Shown: positions 24,943 to 35,000 of the stretch, in pieces
Position numbering within the stretch: position 1 is the first letter of the stretch
How the letters are laid out: each line of letters begins with the position of its first letter
NCBI RefSeq assembly: GCF_009664855.1
Contig: NZ_CP045928.1
Location: 248,001 to 312,000 of the forward strand
Length of the DNA stretch: 64,000 bases
Source of the DNA: Flavobacterium sp. SLB02
GTDB lineage: Bacteria; Bacteroidota; Bacteroidia; Flavobacteriales; Flavobacteriaceae
Direction: 5' to 3'
The notes under the pieces: generated by a model
What the model saw: only the letters and a program-made list of their open reading frames with translations
Databases searched by the model: none
Told to the model about the DNA's origin: nothing
Translations under genes and position numbers: made by a program

Positions 24943-25821
24943 TTAAGATTTGTTTGAAAGGAATTGTTGGCGAACATCATTAGGACGCATGCCGAATTTT
25001 TTATGAAAGGCATTCGAGAACGAGCTTAAACTTTCGTACCCTACTTCCCAAGCCGATTCCTGTACTGTTTTTTCACTTTCGCGAAGTAATTCATAGGCTT
25101 TATGCAATCGTTCTTCCTGAACAAATTTGAAAACCGGAACGCCAAAAAGCTCCTTAAAATTCTTTTTGAGTTTGTTACTGTTAAGGCCTACCATTTGGGA
25201 TAATTGCGTAATCGAAGGTGGTTTTGAATAACTGTTGGTCACAATTTCTTTCGCTTTATACAATTTATTTTTGTCTATTTCCGAAAAGTCAATTTTATGG
25301 CCAGTTGCTAAAAGTCCATAAAAATGGGCCAGTAATTCATTGACCTGACTTTTTAAAAACAGCAATCTTGTATTGCCGGTATACGTGGTGTTGAAGATTT
25401 TCTGAACCGCCAGTTGCATATCCAATGTCATATAAAAAGAAGGGCCTTTTACAAAATGTTCTTTCGGATTTAGTAATTCGGGAAGATAGTTTTCGAAGAT
25501 CTCTTTTTCTGCCTGAGGCAAAGAATGAAGGTGTTTGGGTTTGGTAAAAATACTGATCGACTGCAAAGGTTTATCGGGTTCTATTTTATGCGAGAAAGCT
25601 ACTTTTTGATTCCCAAAAAAGCAAATCGCCAAACCGGTCGTATTCATTAAATACTTGGTTTGATCGTTGTGTTTGATTTCCAGTTCAACATTCCCCGAAC
25701 CATAAAAAGCAAATCCCACAGCATCGCCATCGATCTCACATTGCTGAACAAATGTTTTATCGGTATTGGATTGTTCGATTAAAACAATAAAATCATTTAA
25801 TTCGATGATATCTGTTGTCAT
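24943..25821 (-). CDS. AraC family transcriptional regulator
   Basis: 292 residues from the ATG at 25821 (MTTDIIELNDF); a TTG further upstream is less likely. The N-terminal part (1-185) is a ligand domain with beta strands. The C-terminal part is the double HTH: KAKEIVTNSYSKPPSITQLSQMVGLNSNKLKKNFKELFG, then HKAYELLRESEKTVQESAWEVGYESLSSFSNAFHKKFGMRPND, where SSFSNAFHKKFGMRP is the AraC signature. It precedes the NmrA-like gene by 72 bases and probably controls it. The effector is unknown. Confidence 0.88.
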   Translation of the reverse strand: MTTDIIELNDFIVLIEQSNTDKTFVQQCEIDGDAVGFAFYGSGNVELEIKHNDQTKYLMNTTGLAICFFGNQKVAFSHKIEPDKPLQSISIFTKPKHLHSLPQAEKEIFENYLPELLNPKEHFVKGPSFYMTLDMQLAVQKIFNTTYTGNTRLLFLKSQVNELLAHFYGLLATGHKIDFSEIDKNKLYKAKEIVTNSYSKPPSITQLSQMVGLNSNKLKKNFKELFGVPVFKFVQEERLHKAYELLRESEKTVQESAWEVGYESLSSFSNAFHKKFGMRPNDVRQQFLSNKS

Positions 25822-25932
25822 GGATTTTTTTGTTATTGGTATCAAAAAAGCATGAAAAGTTACGATTTATCTAGTAGCAAATTCCAAATTTTTAAAATCC
25901 CAAATTCCAATCTACAAAAGTAAAACTCCAAA

Positions 25933-25973
25933 ATAAAAAAAATCCCAAATTCCAATGAAGGAATTTGAGATTT
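25933..25973 (-). terminator. Terminator of the metzincin/propeller lipoprotein operon
   Basis: On the minus strand a 14-base stem (25960-25973 with 25940-25953, one mismatch) is followed by eight T. A second small hairpin, GAAATT-TGG-AATTTC, lies at 25984-25998, closer to the stop codon. Confidence 0.75.
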
Positions 25974-26013
25974 CAGCTTTTTTGAAATTTGGAATTTCAA
26001 AAATTGGAATTTT

Positions 26014-27018
26014 TTAATTCTGTTCCTTAATCACAGATTGATTAAGCTTAAGAATTCTTATTTTTTTATTGGTATTATCCGATAAAAATATACGATCGTT
26101 AAGTTGCGCCACACTTACAATACTACCAAATGGATTTTGTCCTAAAACATCAGAAATATTTACACTTGCGTTATAATTACGTGCCATAAAATCTGCTTTA
26201 GGATAAAGGCGTAAAAAATTGACACTTCCAACATTTTCAGATGTAACAGCCCAATCCTGGGTAAAACTAACTGCAATTGGTTTAGCCACTATGGTAGAAG
26301 TAATCGGTTTTATAGCTTCAGTAAGCGAACTTGCAGCATTGGTTTTTATTGCTGCAATATTATAATACAAATAACTTTTTGCATCTCTTCCGGCAACTAC
26401 TAAATTTCCAGCTTCAACATCTAATGAGTATACCTGATCAAAACCGTTTAATGTATTCAGTTTGGCAATAGGTTTTAGATTCCACTCGCTGGTTGTTGTG
26501 ATCTGAGAAGTTTCAAAAACTTTGATCGAAGTTTCTTTTTCTTTCACGAAAACCAATCCGTCTTTTACCACAACACCAAAAACGTGTACAAAAGTTTGCC
26601 ACCATTGACCATTTCCAACAATGCTGATTCCGGCATTTGTATTTTCATCTATTACAAAAAGTCTTGATTCACGGCTTCCTATATAAATTCGGCCTTTATC
26701 AACAGCAACAGAAGTAATTTCGGTCAACGCAGTCGTGGTAGTTCCTTTTTTATATTCGGTAATGGTTTTGATATGTGCCAAAGTTACCGCGTTGAAAACC
26801 TCAAGTACATTGCCATTAGCAACATATAATTTTTCGTTGGCAATCGCGATTCCTTTAGGATCTAAAGTTCCGGTTCCGTCCCCAATTTGAGCCGCTGTTA
26901 TCGAAGCCTCATCAGTAGGGTAGAAGTAGTTATAAGTAGTTGGATCATCGCCATTAGAATCTTTGCTGCAATTGGTAAAAAGGCAAAGTACTAGTAGTAA
27001 AAATGGTATTTTGTTCAT
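26014..27018 (-). CDS. Beta-propeller-like surface lipoprotein
   Basis: 334 residues from the ATG at 27018 (MNKIPFLLLVLCLFTNCSKD, lipobox TNC). An in-frame ATG at 27042 would overlap the upstream gene by 10 bases and put a polar stretch before the signal, so it is less likely. The mature protein has repeated strands of the kind PKGIAIANEKLYVANGNVLEVF, ITSVAVDKGRIYIGSRESRLFVID, VFGVVVKDGLVFVKEKETSIKVF, YSLDVEAGNLVVAGRD and SVAQLNDRIFLSDNTNKKIRIL, which fit a six- or seven-bladed NHL/WD-type propeller. It is translated just after the metzincin-like lipoprotein, and the two probably act as a surface pair, perhaps with the propeller binding the substrate. Confidence 0.72.
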   Translation of the reverse strand: MNKIPFLLLVLCLFTNCSKDSNGDDPTTYNYFYPTDEASITAAQIGDGTGTLDPKGIAIANEKLYVANGNVLEVFNAVTLAHIKTITEYKKGTTTTALTEITSVAVDKGRIYIGSRESRLFVIDENTNAGISIVGNGQWWQTFVHVFGVVVKDGLVFVKEKETSIKVFETSQITTTSEWNLKPIAKLNTLNGFDQVYSLDVEAGNLVVAGRDAKSYLYYNIAAIKTNAASSLTEAIKPITSTIVAKPIAVSFTQDWAVTSENVGSVNFLRLYPKADFMARNYNASVNISDVLGQNPFGSIVSVAQLNDRIFLSDNTNKKIRILKLNQSVIKEQN

Positions 27019-27032
27019 GATAGTTTTGTAGG

Positions 27033-28274
27033 TTAGTTCCATTTTCCTTCTCCTTTATATTTTAGTAAAAATGGATTTTTCGGATTAATCTTAAAGACAG
27101 GTTTTTTGTAAGTACCATTTAAATAAGCTGTCTTCGTATATCCTTTTAAAATATCCGGATCTGTAAACGGAAGATCGTTTAAAGAAATCAGATATTTATA
27201 AAAATCGGTTAACATTTCCTGCTGACCGCCGCCCTGGCCGCTATTGGCCAAATTACTGCTGTGGCTGTAACCACTATGATGTGAGTATTCGTGTGACCAA
27301 ACCGACATTTCTCCATTCCAGTGTCCAGTTACATAACCTGATTCCCATTGCGATGCCAAAGCACCTCCGCCCCAGGCAGAACCTCCGCCCACCATGGCCA
27401 TATTCAAAGTTCTGCTGTCTATATAGGTATTATACGCTTGTTCGATTTGAGCTTTGGTCAGATAATCGTAAACTCCGTCTACATCATCAGCGTTTCCGTG
27501 CCAGTTCAATGCGCCATTAACGGTTGCGGTTCCTGCTGTTGCAGCCTGTTCTCTTTTGTATCGGTCAAAATTCATGAATGTATCATAATACAAAGGATGA
27601 CTAATGGCATACGAGAAATTGATGATCATTGTAATGGCTTCTTTGGCCAAAACAGGATTCATCGGTAAATATTTATTAGGATCATCAGCAGGATTATTAA
27701 GGTGGTACTGCGTGCTGAATTGTACTAGTCGATTTGATTTAATTTTCTTGAATTTGGCAAATAAAGGATCTGATGATTCTACAGAAAATTCGATCGCTCC
27801 CGAAGAAAACCCGCCAATTTTATCAATTGTAACTGTTTTACCGTTTTCTAACTGATAATCGTGTTTACCTTCGACCAAGGGAAGCTGGTGAAAAGAACGG
27901 TGAAAAGCAGGAACTTTAGAAAATTCGTAAATTAAAAAGCGCTTGTCGTAGTTGGCTATTTTGGCATAGACTTTTACATCGCTCAGACCAACAGGAGAAT
28001 AAAGAGAAACCTGTACAGAATCTTTTCCTTTTTGGATGATCTGCAAGGGTTGATTAACACGGAAAAAACGATCCTTGTTGTCATACATTTTCGACGAGTT
28101 CTCATCGTCTTGGAACATGGTCATTGGTCTGTTTTCTTTGGGTAAAGCAGTAGCATCAATGACGGCCAGATAATTGGGGTTGTAATTGTCGCCTTTTGAG
28201 TCATCATCGCTGCAGCTAAAAAGCACACCTGCGAATAATGCCAATGGCAAAAAATAAGAAATGGTTTTTCTCAT
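27033..28274 (-). CDS. Metzincin-motif lipoprotein (putative zinc protease)
   Basis: 413 residues with a lipoprotein signal (MRKTISYFLPLALFAGVLFSC, Cys21). The N-terminal half is beta-rich. At 328-338 lies HEYSHHSGYSH, an exact HExxHxxGxxH metzincin zinc site with three His ligands and the catalytic Glu; it is followed by Gly-rich SGQGGGQQEMLTDFY, whose Met could be the Met-turn. A Gly-rich stretch (MVGGGSAWGGGALASQWESG) precedes the site. I do not recognise the exact family. It should act at the cell surface or in the periplasm on proteins or peptides. First gene of a two-gene operon with the propeller lipoprotein. Confidence 0.72.
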   Translation of the reverse strand: MRKTISYFLPLALFAGVLFSCSDDDSKGDNYNPNYLAVIDATALPKENRPMTMFQDDENSSKMYDNKDRFFRVNQPLQIIQKGKDSVQVSLYSPVGLSDVKVYAKIANYDKRFLIYEFSKVPAFHRSFHQLPLVEGKHDYQLENGKTVTIDKIGGFSSGAIEFSVESSDPLFAKFKKIKSNRLVQFSTQYHLNNPADDPNKYLPMNPVLAKEAITMIINFSYAISHPLYYDTFMNFDRYKREQAATAGTATVNGALNWHGNADDVDGVYDYLTKAQIEQAYNTYIDSRTLNMAMVGGGSAWGGGALASQWESGYVTGHWNGEMSVWSHEYSHHSGYSHSSNLANSGQGGGQQEMLTDFYKYLISLNDLPFTDPDILKGYTKTAYLNGTYKKPVFKINPKNPFLLKYKGEGKWN

Positions 28275-28589
28275 AAGGTTTGTAGGTTAAATTTGGGGTT
28301 TATTTATAAAACGCAAAACTATCAATATACTTGTGTAAAACAAGAATATTGAGAGAAAAACGTGTATTTAATTTGTAATAATAATAAGTTTTTTTAGATT
28401 TTTCTTCGTTAAATTGTTTGTCTTCCTTTTAATTTGGTACCAAACGAAGATAGTACCTTATTGAAACATACATTTTCGATTTTGATTAAAAATATTTCGA
28501 TTTTGTCTAAAATGGAATGTTATTATCGAATGTTAAAATTTTTGGGTAGCCGAAGTCTTTTTGCCTTAATCCTTTTATGAAGTTTTAGT
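28275..28589. other. Intergenic stretch with promoter of the metzincin operon
   Basis: This 315-base gap between two minus-strand units holds no coding frame. TTTCGATTTTG occurs twice (about 28469 and 28497). No clear terminator for nagA was found inside its 3' side of the gap, and no TAnnTTTG box could be assigned with confidence. Confidence 0.35.
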
Positions 28590-29708
28590 TTAAGAAAAAT
28601 TCAGGGTTTCTATTTCGGATAAATCATCGTTGAACTGAACAAAAGCAGCCGGAAATCCTGCTTTTATTTTTCCGAATAGGTCTTCTAAACCAATCGCACT
28701 TGCAACGCGTGAAGTGGCCATTTTGATCGCTTCGTCTGCTGAAACCTCTAAATGATTATAAGCATTTTGAACCGCTTCGAGCATTGAGATCGTGGCTCCG
28801 GCCAAATTTCCGTCGTCATTTCGATAAAAACCATTGTCCAGATGCGCATCAAAATTATCCCATTTAAAATTTGCTACTTTTCGACCTAAAAAAGTGGCAT
28901 CACTAATCAAAAAGAATTTATCCTGTTTAAGTTTATACGCTAGTTTTGCCGCAGCATAATCGCAATGAGCACCATCAAGAATTACGGGGGCATATACATT
29001 TTCGTTTTCGAAAGTAGCTCCAACCAAACCCGGTTCACGATGACCGAATTGCGTCATGGCATTAAATAAATGGGTTACGAGTTTTATCCCTTTCGAAAAA
29101 TAAACCTGCGCTTCTTTATGCGTAATAGTAGAATGCCCAATTGAAATTTGAATATCACTTTCCAGCAACATATTCAGCTGTTTGTCTGTGAAACATTCCG
29201 GAGCAATGGTAATGACTTTTATAACATCTTTTCCAAGTCTGATAATTTCTTCAAGCTCTGCATTGGTGGGTTTACGAACCTGATCAATACTATGTGCGCC
29301 ACGTTTTAGCGGATTCAAAAACGGCCCTTCTAAATGCATTCCGATTACACCATTATTGTGTTTCTTCATGTAATTGCGAACAGCTTCAATTCCCTGAAGA
29401 ATGGTTTCATGCGAGGAAGATATCAAACAAGGAAGTACATGAGTGGTTCCGTATTTTAAACTGGCATCATAAATATCCTGAATCGTTTCTTCGGTAGGAG
29501 TCTGGCTAAAATATAGCTTTTCTCCGCCGTTAATCTGAATATCGATAAATCCCGCAGCAATATGTTTTCCTTTTAAATCAATCGTTTCAATATTATTCTG
29601 AATGTCATTCTGAACCGATACTATTTTTCCGTTTTCTATAATAATAACTCCGTTAGTAATAATTTCATCACCAGTATGAATGATCGTATTGATAATCGCT
29701 TGTTTCAT
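28590..29708 (-). CDS. nagA: N-acetylglucosamine-6-phosphate deacetylase
   Basis: 372 residues, the usual NagA length. It hydrolyses GlcNAc-6-phosphate to glucosamine-6-phosphate and acetate in the cytoplasm. Amidohydrolase motifs: AGFIDIQINGG (in place of the usual PGFID-H), HLEGPFLNPLKRGAHS (metal Glu and substrate loop), ISIGHSTITHKEA, VTHLFNAMTQFGHREPGLVG, VILDGAHCDY and LISDATFLG, which carries the catalytic Asp. The gene stands alone, but its product is the step after MurQ, encoded at the end of this window. A perfect palindrome lies upstream at 29781-29795. Confidence 0.92.
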   Translation of the reverse strand: MKQAIINTIIHTGDEIITNGVIIIENGKIVSVQNDIQNNIETIDLKGKHIAAGFIDIQINGGEKLYFSQTPTEETIQDIYDASLKYGTTHVLPCLISSSHETILQGIEAVRNYMKKHNNGVIGMHLEGPFLNPLKRGAHSIDQVRKPTNAELEEIIRLGKDVIKVITIAPECFTDKQLNMLLESDIQISIGHSTITHKEAQVYFSKGIKLVTHLFNAMTQFGHREPGLVGATFENENVYAPVILDGAHCDYAAAKLAYKLKQDKFFLISDATFLGRKVANFKWDNFDAHLDNGFYRNDDGNLAGATISMLEAVQNAYNHLEVSADEAIKMATSRVASAIGLEDLFGKIKAGFPAAFVQFNDDLSEIETLNFS

Positions 29709-29780
29709 TTTAATGCTACTCTTTATTATTTTAAACGTATTGATTTCGAAATTTGTTCACAAGATAGAATAATTTCCCTA

Positions 29781-29795
29781 TTCTAAATTTTAGAA
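29781..29795. promoter_or_regulatory. Palindrome upstream of nagA
   Basis: TTCTAAA-T-TTTAGAA is a perfect 7-bp inverted repeat 73 bases upstream of the nagA start. It may be an operator for an amino-sugar regulator, but no matching site was found before murQ or anmK. Confidence 0.4.
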
Positions 29796-29902
29796 AATTA
29801 TACATTTTAACTATACCATCAAAAAAAAACGACAGCGATGCTAAGAAGGGAATAAATTTTTAAAAAAGCTTAAGGCATAATTTTATTAGTGCAGGTAAAT
29901 TT

Positions 29903-29939
29903 AAAAGGGAATAGTTTTTTAACTGTTCCTTTTTTTTAT
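29903..29939 (+). terminator. Plus-strand terminator with no upstream plus-strand gene
   Basis: AAAGGGAATAGTT and AACTGTTCCTTT pair around TTTT, with one G-U pair and one bulge, followed by eight T. nagA lies on the other strand and the next plus-strand gene begins at 30208, so this may end a small RNA from about 29800-29900. No ORF or promoter was identified there. Confidence 0.5.
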
Positions 29940-30040
29940 GAAGTTAATAAGCGATATCATACAAATATCTGGTGCATAACATCTAAGAGACGAAATGTTA
30001 ATACAATGTTTTATAACGGGACATTTTTATTAATGTAAAC

Positions 30041-30075
30041 GTAACCTTGCAGACCTACCCTCATTTCTAATTTTG
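30041..30075 (+). promoter_or_regulatory. Promoter of the ECF sigma factor gene
   Basis: TTG (30047-30049), 18 bases, then TAATTTTG (30068-30075) is a good match to the Bacteroidota TTG / TAnnTTTG promoter. It overlaps GTAACCTT-N5-CCTACC (30041-30059), a motif repeated upstream of the anti-sigma gene, which may be the sigma factor's own recognition or control site. Confidence 0.65.
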
Positions 30076-30207
30076 GAGACATATTATAAACAACACAATT
30101 GTAGTATATGTCATTTTTTAAATTAAGAATACATCGCAAAAAAATAATCGAAACTGGTGTTTTAGCCAGCACCGTTCATTCGCCAAATAATCCAAAAGTG
30201 ATGCGTC

Positions 30208-30765
30208 ATGTATAAAGGATTTACAGATGAGCAGCTTGTTGAATTACTGAAACAAGGAAAAGACAAAGCGTTTAATGAATTGTATTTTCGGTATCGGGAT
30301 GTATTGGTTCGCTTTGTTTATGTGCGAATGAAATCGGTTTCCGTTGCTGAAGAAATTGTTCAGGAAGTTTTTACTACTATTTGGGAACGTCGGAAGACCC
30401 TGGTGATTCAAAAGAAATTTTCGGCTTATATCTACACTTCAGTTCGTTATGTGACTTTAGATTATATCAAATCGCACACCATTACCGACCAATATATAAA
30501 AGAGGTTACCGACAGAAATACAAATGATCACAATAGTACCAATGCCACCGAAGATTCCATCTACTACGAAGAACTTCAGGAAGCGGTTGACAAAGCTACT
30601 TTGTTACTTCCTAAAAAATCAAAAGAAGTTTTTATTCTAAGCCGCATCAAACATTACACCAACAAAGAGATTGCCGAAGAACTGAATGTATCGCACGAAA
30701 CCGTAAAGTATCATATTGCCTACGCGCTAAAATTTATGCGAAACTATTTGGGCGAATTCAATTGA
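30208..30765 (+). CDS. ECF sigma factor (FecI/RpoE-like, Sus-type)
   Basis: 185 residues. Sigma2 region: DKAFNELYFRYRDVLVRFVYVRM, then VAEEIVQEVFTTIWERR. Sigma4 region: ATLLLPKKSKEVFILSRIKHYTNKEIAEELNVSHETVKYHIAYALKFMR, with the HTH clearly visible. It fits the Bacteroidota RNA polymerase sigma-70 family that controls SusCD loci. The anti-sigma factor gene follows 115 bases downstream, then susC/susD. It should direct transcription of this locus when released from FecR. Confidence 0.92.
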   Translation: MYKGFTDEQLVELLKQGKDKAFNELYFRYRDVLVRFVYVRMKSVSVAEEIVQEVFTTIWERRKTLVIQKKFSAYIYTSVRYVTLDYIKSHTITDQYIKEVTDRNTNDHNSTNATEDSIYYEELQEAVDKATLLLPKKSKEVFILSRIKHYTNKEIAEELNVSHETVKYHIAYALKFMRNYLGEFN

Positions 30766-30812
30766 TATTGTTTGCTAAAAATTAAGAGTCAACGTTTTTT
30801 CTTAACAAAAGC

Positions 30813-30831
30813 GTAACCTTAAGCGCCTACC
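30813..30831 (+). promoter_or_regulatory. GTAACCTT-N5-CCTACC motif before the anti-sigma gene
   Basis: GTAACCTT-AAGCG-CCTACC repeats the motif at 30041-30059 upstream of the sigma gene with the same 5-base spacing. It starts 68 bases before the FecR start codon. It is a candidate ECF-sigma promoter element. Confidence 0.5.
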
Positions 30832-30880
30832 TAAAAGTAACAATCCCAAGACATACTATTAAAGAGATAAAAAAATTATA

Positions 30881-31801
30881 ATGCCTGAAAAATTACATCA
30901 AGACGTACAACTTTTTTTAGAAGGAAAGCCTTCTTTAAAAGCAGAAGAATTATGGAATAACTGGTACGATCACCCGGAAGAAATTTTAGATCCTGCTTTA
31001 CTAATACAATCTGATCGTTCGAAACTAAAAAAAGAAATCAGACAGATAAAGAAAACGAATAAAGTTATTTTTCTTCATGCCAGAAAATGGGTTATGGCAG
31101 CTTCACTCATTTTTTTAATGGGATTGTCCTGTTTCTTTTATCTGTCATTTGTAAAAACAATTTCGAAAGAATATGCCACCAAATTGGGCGAACACGCAAA
31201 AATAACCTTGAGCGACGGAAGCCAGATTTGGCTCAATGCCGGAAGTCATTTAAAATATCCTATAAAATTTAAAGGCGGAACACGTGAAGTATACCTTACC
31301 GGAGAAGCTTTTTTTGATGTAGCCAAAGATAAAAAACATCCTTTTATCATTCATACCGATAAAATGGATACCAAAGTATTAGGGACCAGTTTTAATGTTC
31401 AGGCCTATCCGGATCACGCCACACAGGAAGTTTCGGTTTTAACCGGAAGAGTAAATGTAAAATCGACTGTTACCGAAGAGAATGTGTATGTAACGCCGGG
31501 ACAAAAAGTAGTTTTTAAATCTAAAAATAATAAACTGCAAGCCTTTACAGATATTCCGGTGAATTCTATTTCGCTATGGCGCAAAAACATCATCGTTTTT
31601 GAAGATGCGCCATTGCCGGAAGTTATTGCCACAATCAATCGCAATTATAATGTGGCGATCCAGATCGAAAACAAAAAACTAAACAATCTAAAAATTAGTG
31701 CCTATTTCAAAGAATTACCTGTTAATCAGGTCGTGGCTTTGCTATGCAATATCATCAATGCCAATTATAAAATCGAAGCAGGAACATATATAATTCAATA
31801 A
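30881..31801 (+). CDS. FecR-type anti-sigma factor
   Basis: 306 residues. A cytoplasmic N-terminal part (1-70) precedes one TM segment (about 71-91, VMAASLIFLMGLSCFFYLSF). The periplasmic FecR domain (about 100-200) reads LSDGSQIWLNAGSHLKYPIKFKG, REVYLTGEAFFDVAKDKKHPF and VLGTSFNVQAYP, and the C-terminal domain (about 230-306) has LPEVIATINRNYNVAIQIENKKL, like the secretin/STN-type fold that contacts the transducer. It should hold the sigma factor inactive until SusC with bound substrate signals through its N-terminal STN domain. Confidence 0.92.
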   Translation: MPEKLHQDVQLFLEGKPSLKAEELWNNWYDHPEEILDPALLIQSDRSKLKKEIRQIKKTNKVIFLHARKWVMAASLIFLMGLSCFFYLSFVKTISKEYATKLGEHAKITLSDGSQIWLNAGSHLKYPIKFKGGTREVYLTGEAFFDVAKDKKHPFIIHTDKMDTKVLGTSFNVQAYPDHATQEVSVLTGRVNVKSTVTEENVYVTPGQKVVFKSKNNKLQAFTDIPVNSISLWRKNIIVFEDAPLPEVIATINRNYNVAIQIENKKLNNLKISAYFKELPVNQVVALLCNIINANYKIEAGTYIIQ

Positions 31802-32047
31802 GATAAATGTTGAAAATCTTTAATACAGAATAAAAGAATTAATCAAATCGAAGAATTAAAAATTAAAAATCTGCTTGATCCGCTAAATCTGCGTGCAAAA
31901 AAATAAACACAGACATTAATTTGAAAATCAGATTAGAATCAAAACATTAAAAAAAATATAGAAATACAAATTATAGCATTTAAAACGAATCAATCATCTA
32001 GGTAGAAACCAAGCAATAATCCAAACACAAATTAAAACTCCAAAAAC

Positions 32048-35000
32048 ATGACTAAAAAACAAATGCGGTACGTCGTAAACTGTCAGAGCATTAAAAAATC
32101 CGTACTAACCAAAGCACTCTTTTTTTTGGCTTTATTTTTTATCGGATCAACAATGAAAGCAGCAAGAGTTGACACTAGCAAGAGGGTAACTTTAAAAGTA
32201 GAAAACGAAAGTATAAAAAGTGTTTTTCAGAAAATAGAAAAACAGGCTGATGTGCATTTTATGTACGAAACCAATCAGGTCAATACCAATCAGAAGATTA
32301 GTTTGAAACTGAATAACGTAACCTTAGAACAAGCATTAGATAAAATATGCAGCAATTTTTTTCTGAAATACGAAATTGTAAGCAACAATATTGTCATCAA
32401 AAAAAATCAAAAACTGGCAGATGCAGGACAAGGCAAAATAAGCATTTCAGGAACTGTTTTTGGAGGCGATGACGGAATGCCGTTACCAGGTGTTGGAATC
32501 AAAGACAAAAATTCTGATGCAAGCGCAACGACAGATTTCGACGGAACTTTCAAAATGGAAATCAATTCATCAGAAGCTGTACTTGTTTTTTCATACGTAG
32601 GGTATGTTACGCAGGAAGTAAAAGTTACGAGTTCGGATGAAAACATAAGCGTAAAACTATTAGCCGATATGAAACAGCTTCAGGAAGTTGTGGTTATGGG
32701 ATATGGTTCGGTAAAAAAGAATGAGGTTTTGGGAGCTGTTGGAACGGTTTCTATGAAAGAAACTTCAAGCAGAACCTACAACAGTGCAGCTGAATTATTG
32801 CAAGGTACAGTTGCAGGTGTTACCGTAATAAATAATGGTGGAGATCCTACGGCAGAACCAACCATCAACATTCGTGGTATTGGTTCTTTGAATGCCGAAA
32901 CGCCTTTGATCGTTTTAGACGGAATTATCTACAGCGGATCTTTAAATACATTAAACCCAAATGATATTGCATCGATAAGTGTGCTAAAAGATGCGGCTTC
33001 GGCAGCAATTTATGGGGCAAGGGCTTCTGGTGGAGTAATTTTAATTACATCAAAAAAAGGAATTTCAGATCATATTAATGTCAATGTAAATTATCAGGGA
33101 GGTTTTCAGAGTGTGGCCAAAAAACTGGATGTTCTGGATGCTGCAGGATATGCTGATGCTATGAACACGGCCAGAGATAATGCCGGTCTGCCTAGAATTC
33201 CTGCTTTTGATCCTGCATTTGAGCCAACAGCAAGAACAACCAAAACAAACTGGATGGATGAAATTTTCCGTACAGGTGAAATACAAGATTTGTCTATTTC
33301 GGTAAACGGAAAAACAGAAAAATCAAATTTCTTTTTGTCAGGAAGTTATAGAAAAAATGAAGGGATTTTATTGAATACTTTCGGAACGAGATATACCGCA
33401 AGAGCCAATTCTTCTTTTAAACTGGCGCCAAATTTTACATTAGGAGAAAACATGTCGTATTCCTTAACAGATGGACAGGCGGCAAATACAAATAGTGGTT
33501 ATACCGGTGCAATTTTAGCAGCGATTTTTTATCCGCCAAATGCAACTATTTACAGAGAAGACGGTTCAGGACAATTTGGTGGAGTTCCTGAAAAATATAT
33601 TGGTTCTTACGGAGACGTAATTAATCCTGTAGCTTATCTAAAAAGACTGGACAACAGAAATCCTGTTTCCACAATTTTGATCAATCCTTATGCCGAATGG
33701 GAAATTATTTCAGGATTAAAAGTAAAATCAAATTGGGGGTATACCAGAATTCAAAACAACTCAACCGATTTTGCGGTTAAAATTACAGAACCGGGTAAAG
33801 TGTTTGATTTTAATAGATTAACCTTAACCAACTCAACAACAACAGATTTGTTAAGTGAGCAGACTCTTTCTTACGAAAAATCGTTAGGCAAACATAATTT
33901 CAAAGCTTTAGCAGGATATACGTACCAACAAACCAAAAGAAATTTTTATACCATACAAGGTACAGGTTTCGATAACGAAGATCCCTCACAACGTTATTTA
34001 TTGAATGCTAAATTGGTACAGCAAATAAATGCTGGTTTGTCTGAAGAAATTATTTCTTCTTATGTTGGAAGATTGAATTACGACTTTAATCAAAAATATT
34101 TAATATCAGGAATTGTGCGTCGTGACGGAACTTCAAAACTAACATCTGAAAACCGATGGAAAGTTTATCCGTCTGTTTCTGCAGGTTGGTTGATCTCTGA
34201 AGAAGGCTTCATGAAAGGTATTAATCCGATAATCAGTACATTAAAATTACGTGGAAGTTGGGGACAAATAGGAAACCTTGGAAACCTTGGACCATACCAG
34301 TTTAGTGTACCATTGACTCAAACTCAAGGTTTAATCGGGTCAACTCCGGTAATCAATTATGGATACGCAGAAAGCGAATTATCAAACCCTAATTTAAGAT
34401 GGGAAAGCTCTGAGCAAACCAACGTGGGATTAGATTTCACGATGTTCAACAGCGCTTTGTCAGGATCTTTGGATGCTTATGTAAAAACAAACAAAGACAT
34501 GTTGGTTCGTGATCAGCTTCCGGGTGTTTCAGGAACTCCACTGGGCCGAATTGTAAACTCAGGAAATGTAGAAAACAAAGGAATCGAAGCAAGTTTGACC
34601 TACCAAAAAACACGTGGTGATTTTAAATTTGATGTAACAGCAAACGCGGCCTTTTTGAGTAATAAAATTGTTTCGATAAAAGATGATTTAACCTCTCTTG
34701 AGCCATTGAACTTAAGTCGTGTTCGTAGTTTGCCTTTGGCCAATATCTATCAGGTAGGAAGTCCGGTTGGTGCTTTTTACGGCTATTCTACAGACGGATT
34801 GTTTCAAAGTAATGCAGAGGCAAAAGGGTATGTAAATACCAAAGGCGAAGTCTATCAGCCCAACGCTGTTGCGGGAGATATTAAATTTAAAGATGTAAAC
34901 GGAGATGGTGTCATCAACAACAGCGATAGAGTTGTGTTGGGAAGTCCTTTTCCTAAAACCACTTTTAGTTTGAATATGAACTTTAAGTACAAAGGTTTTG

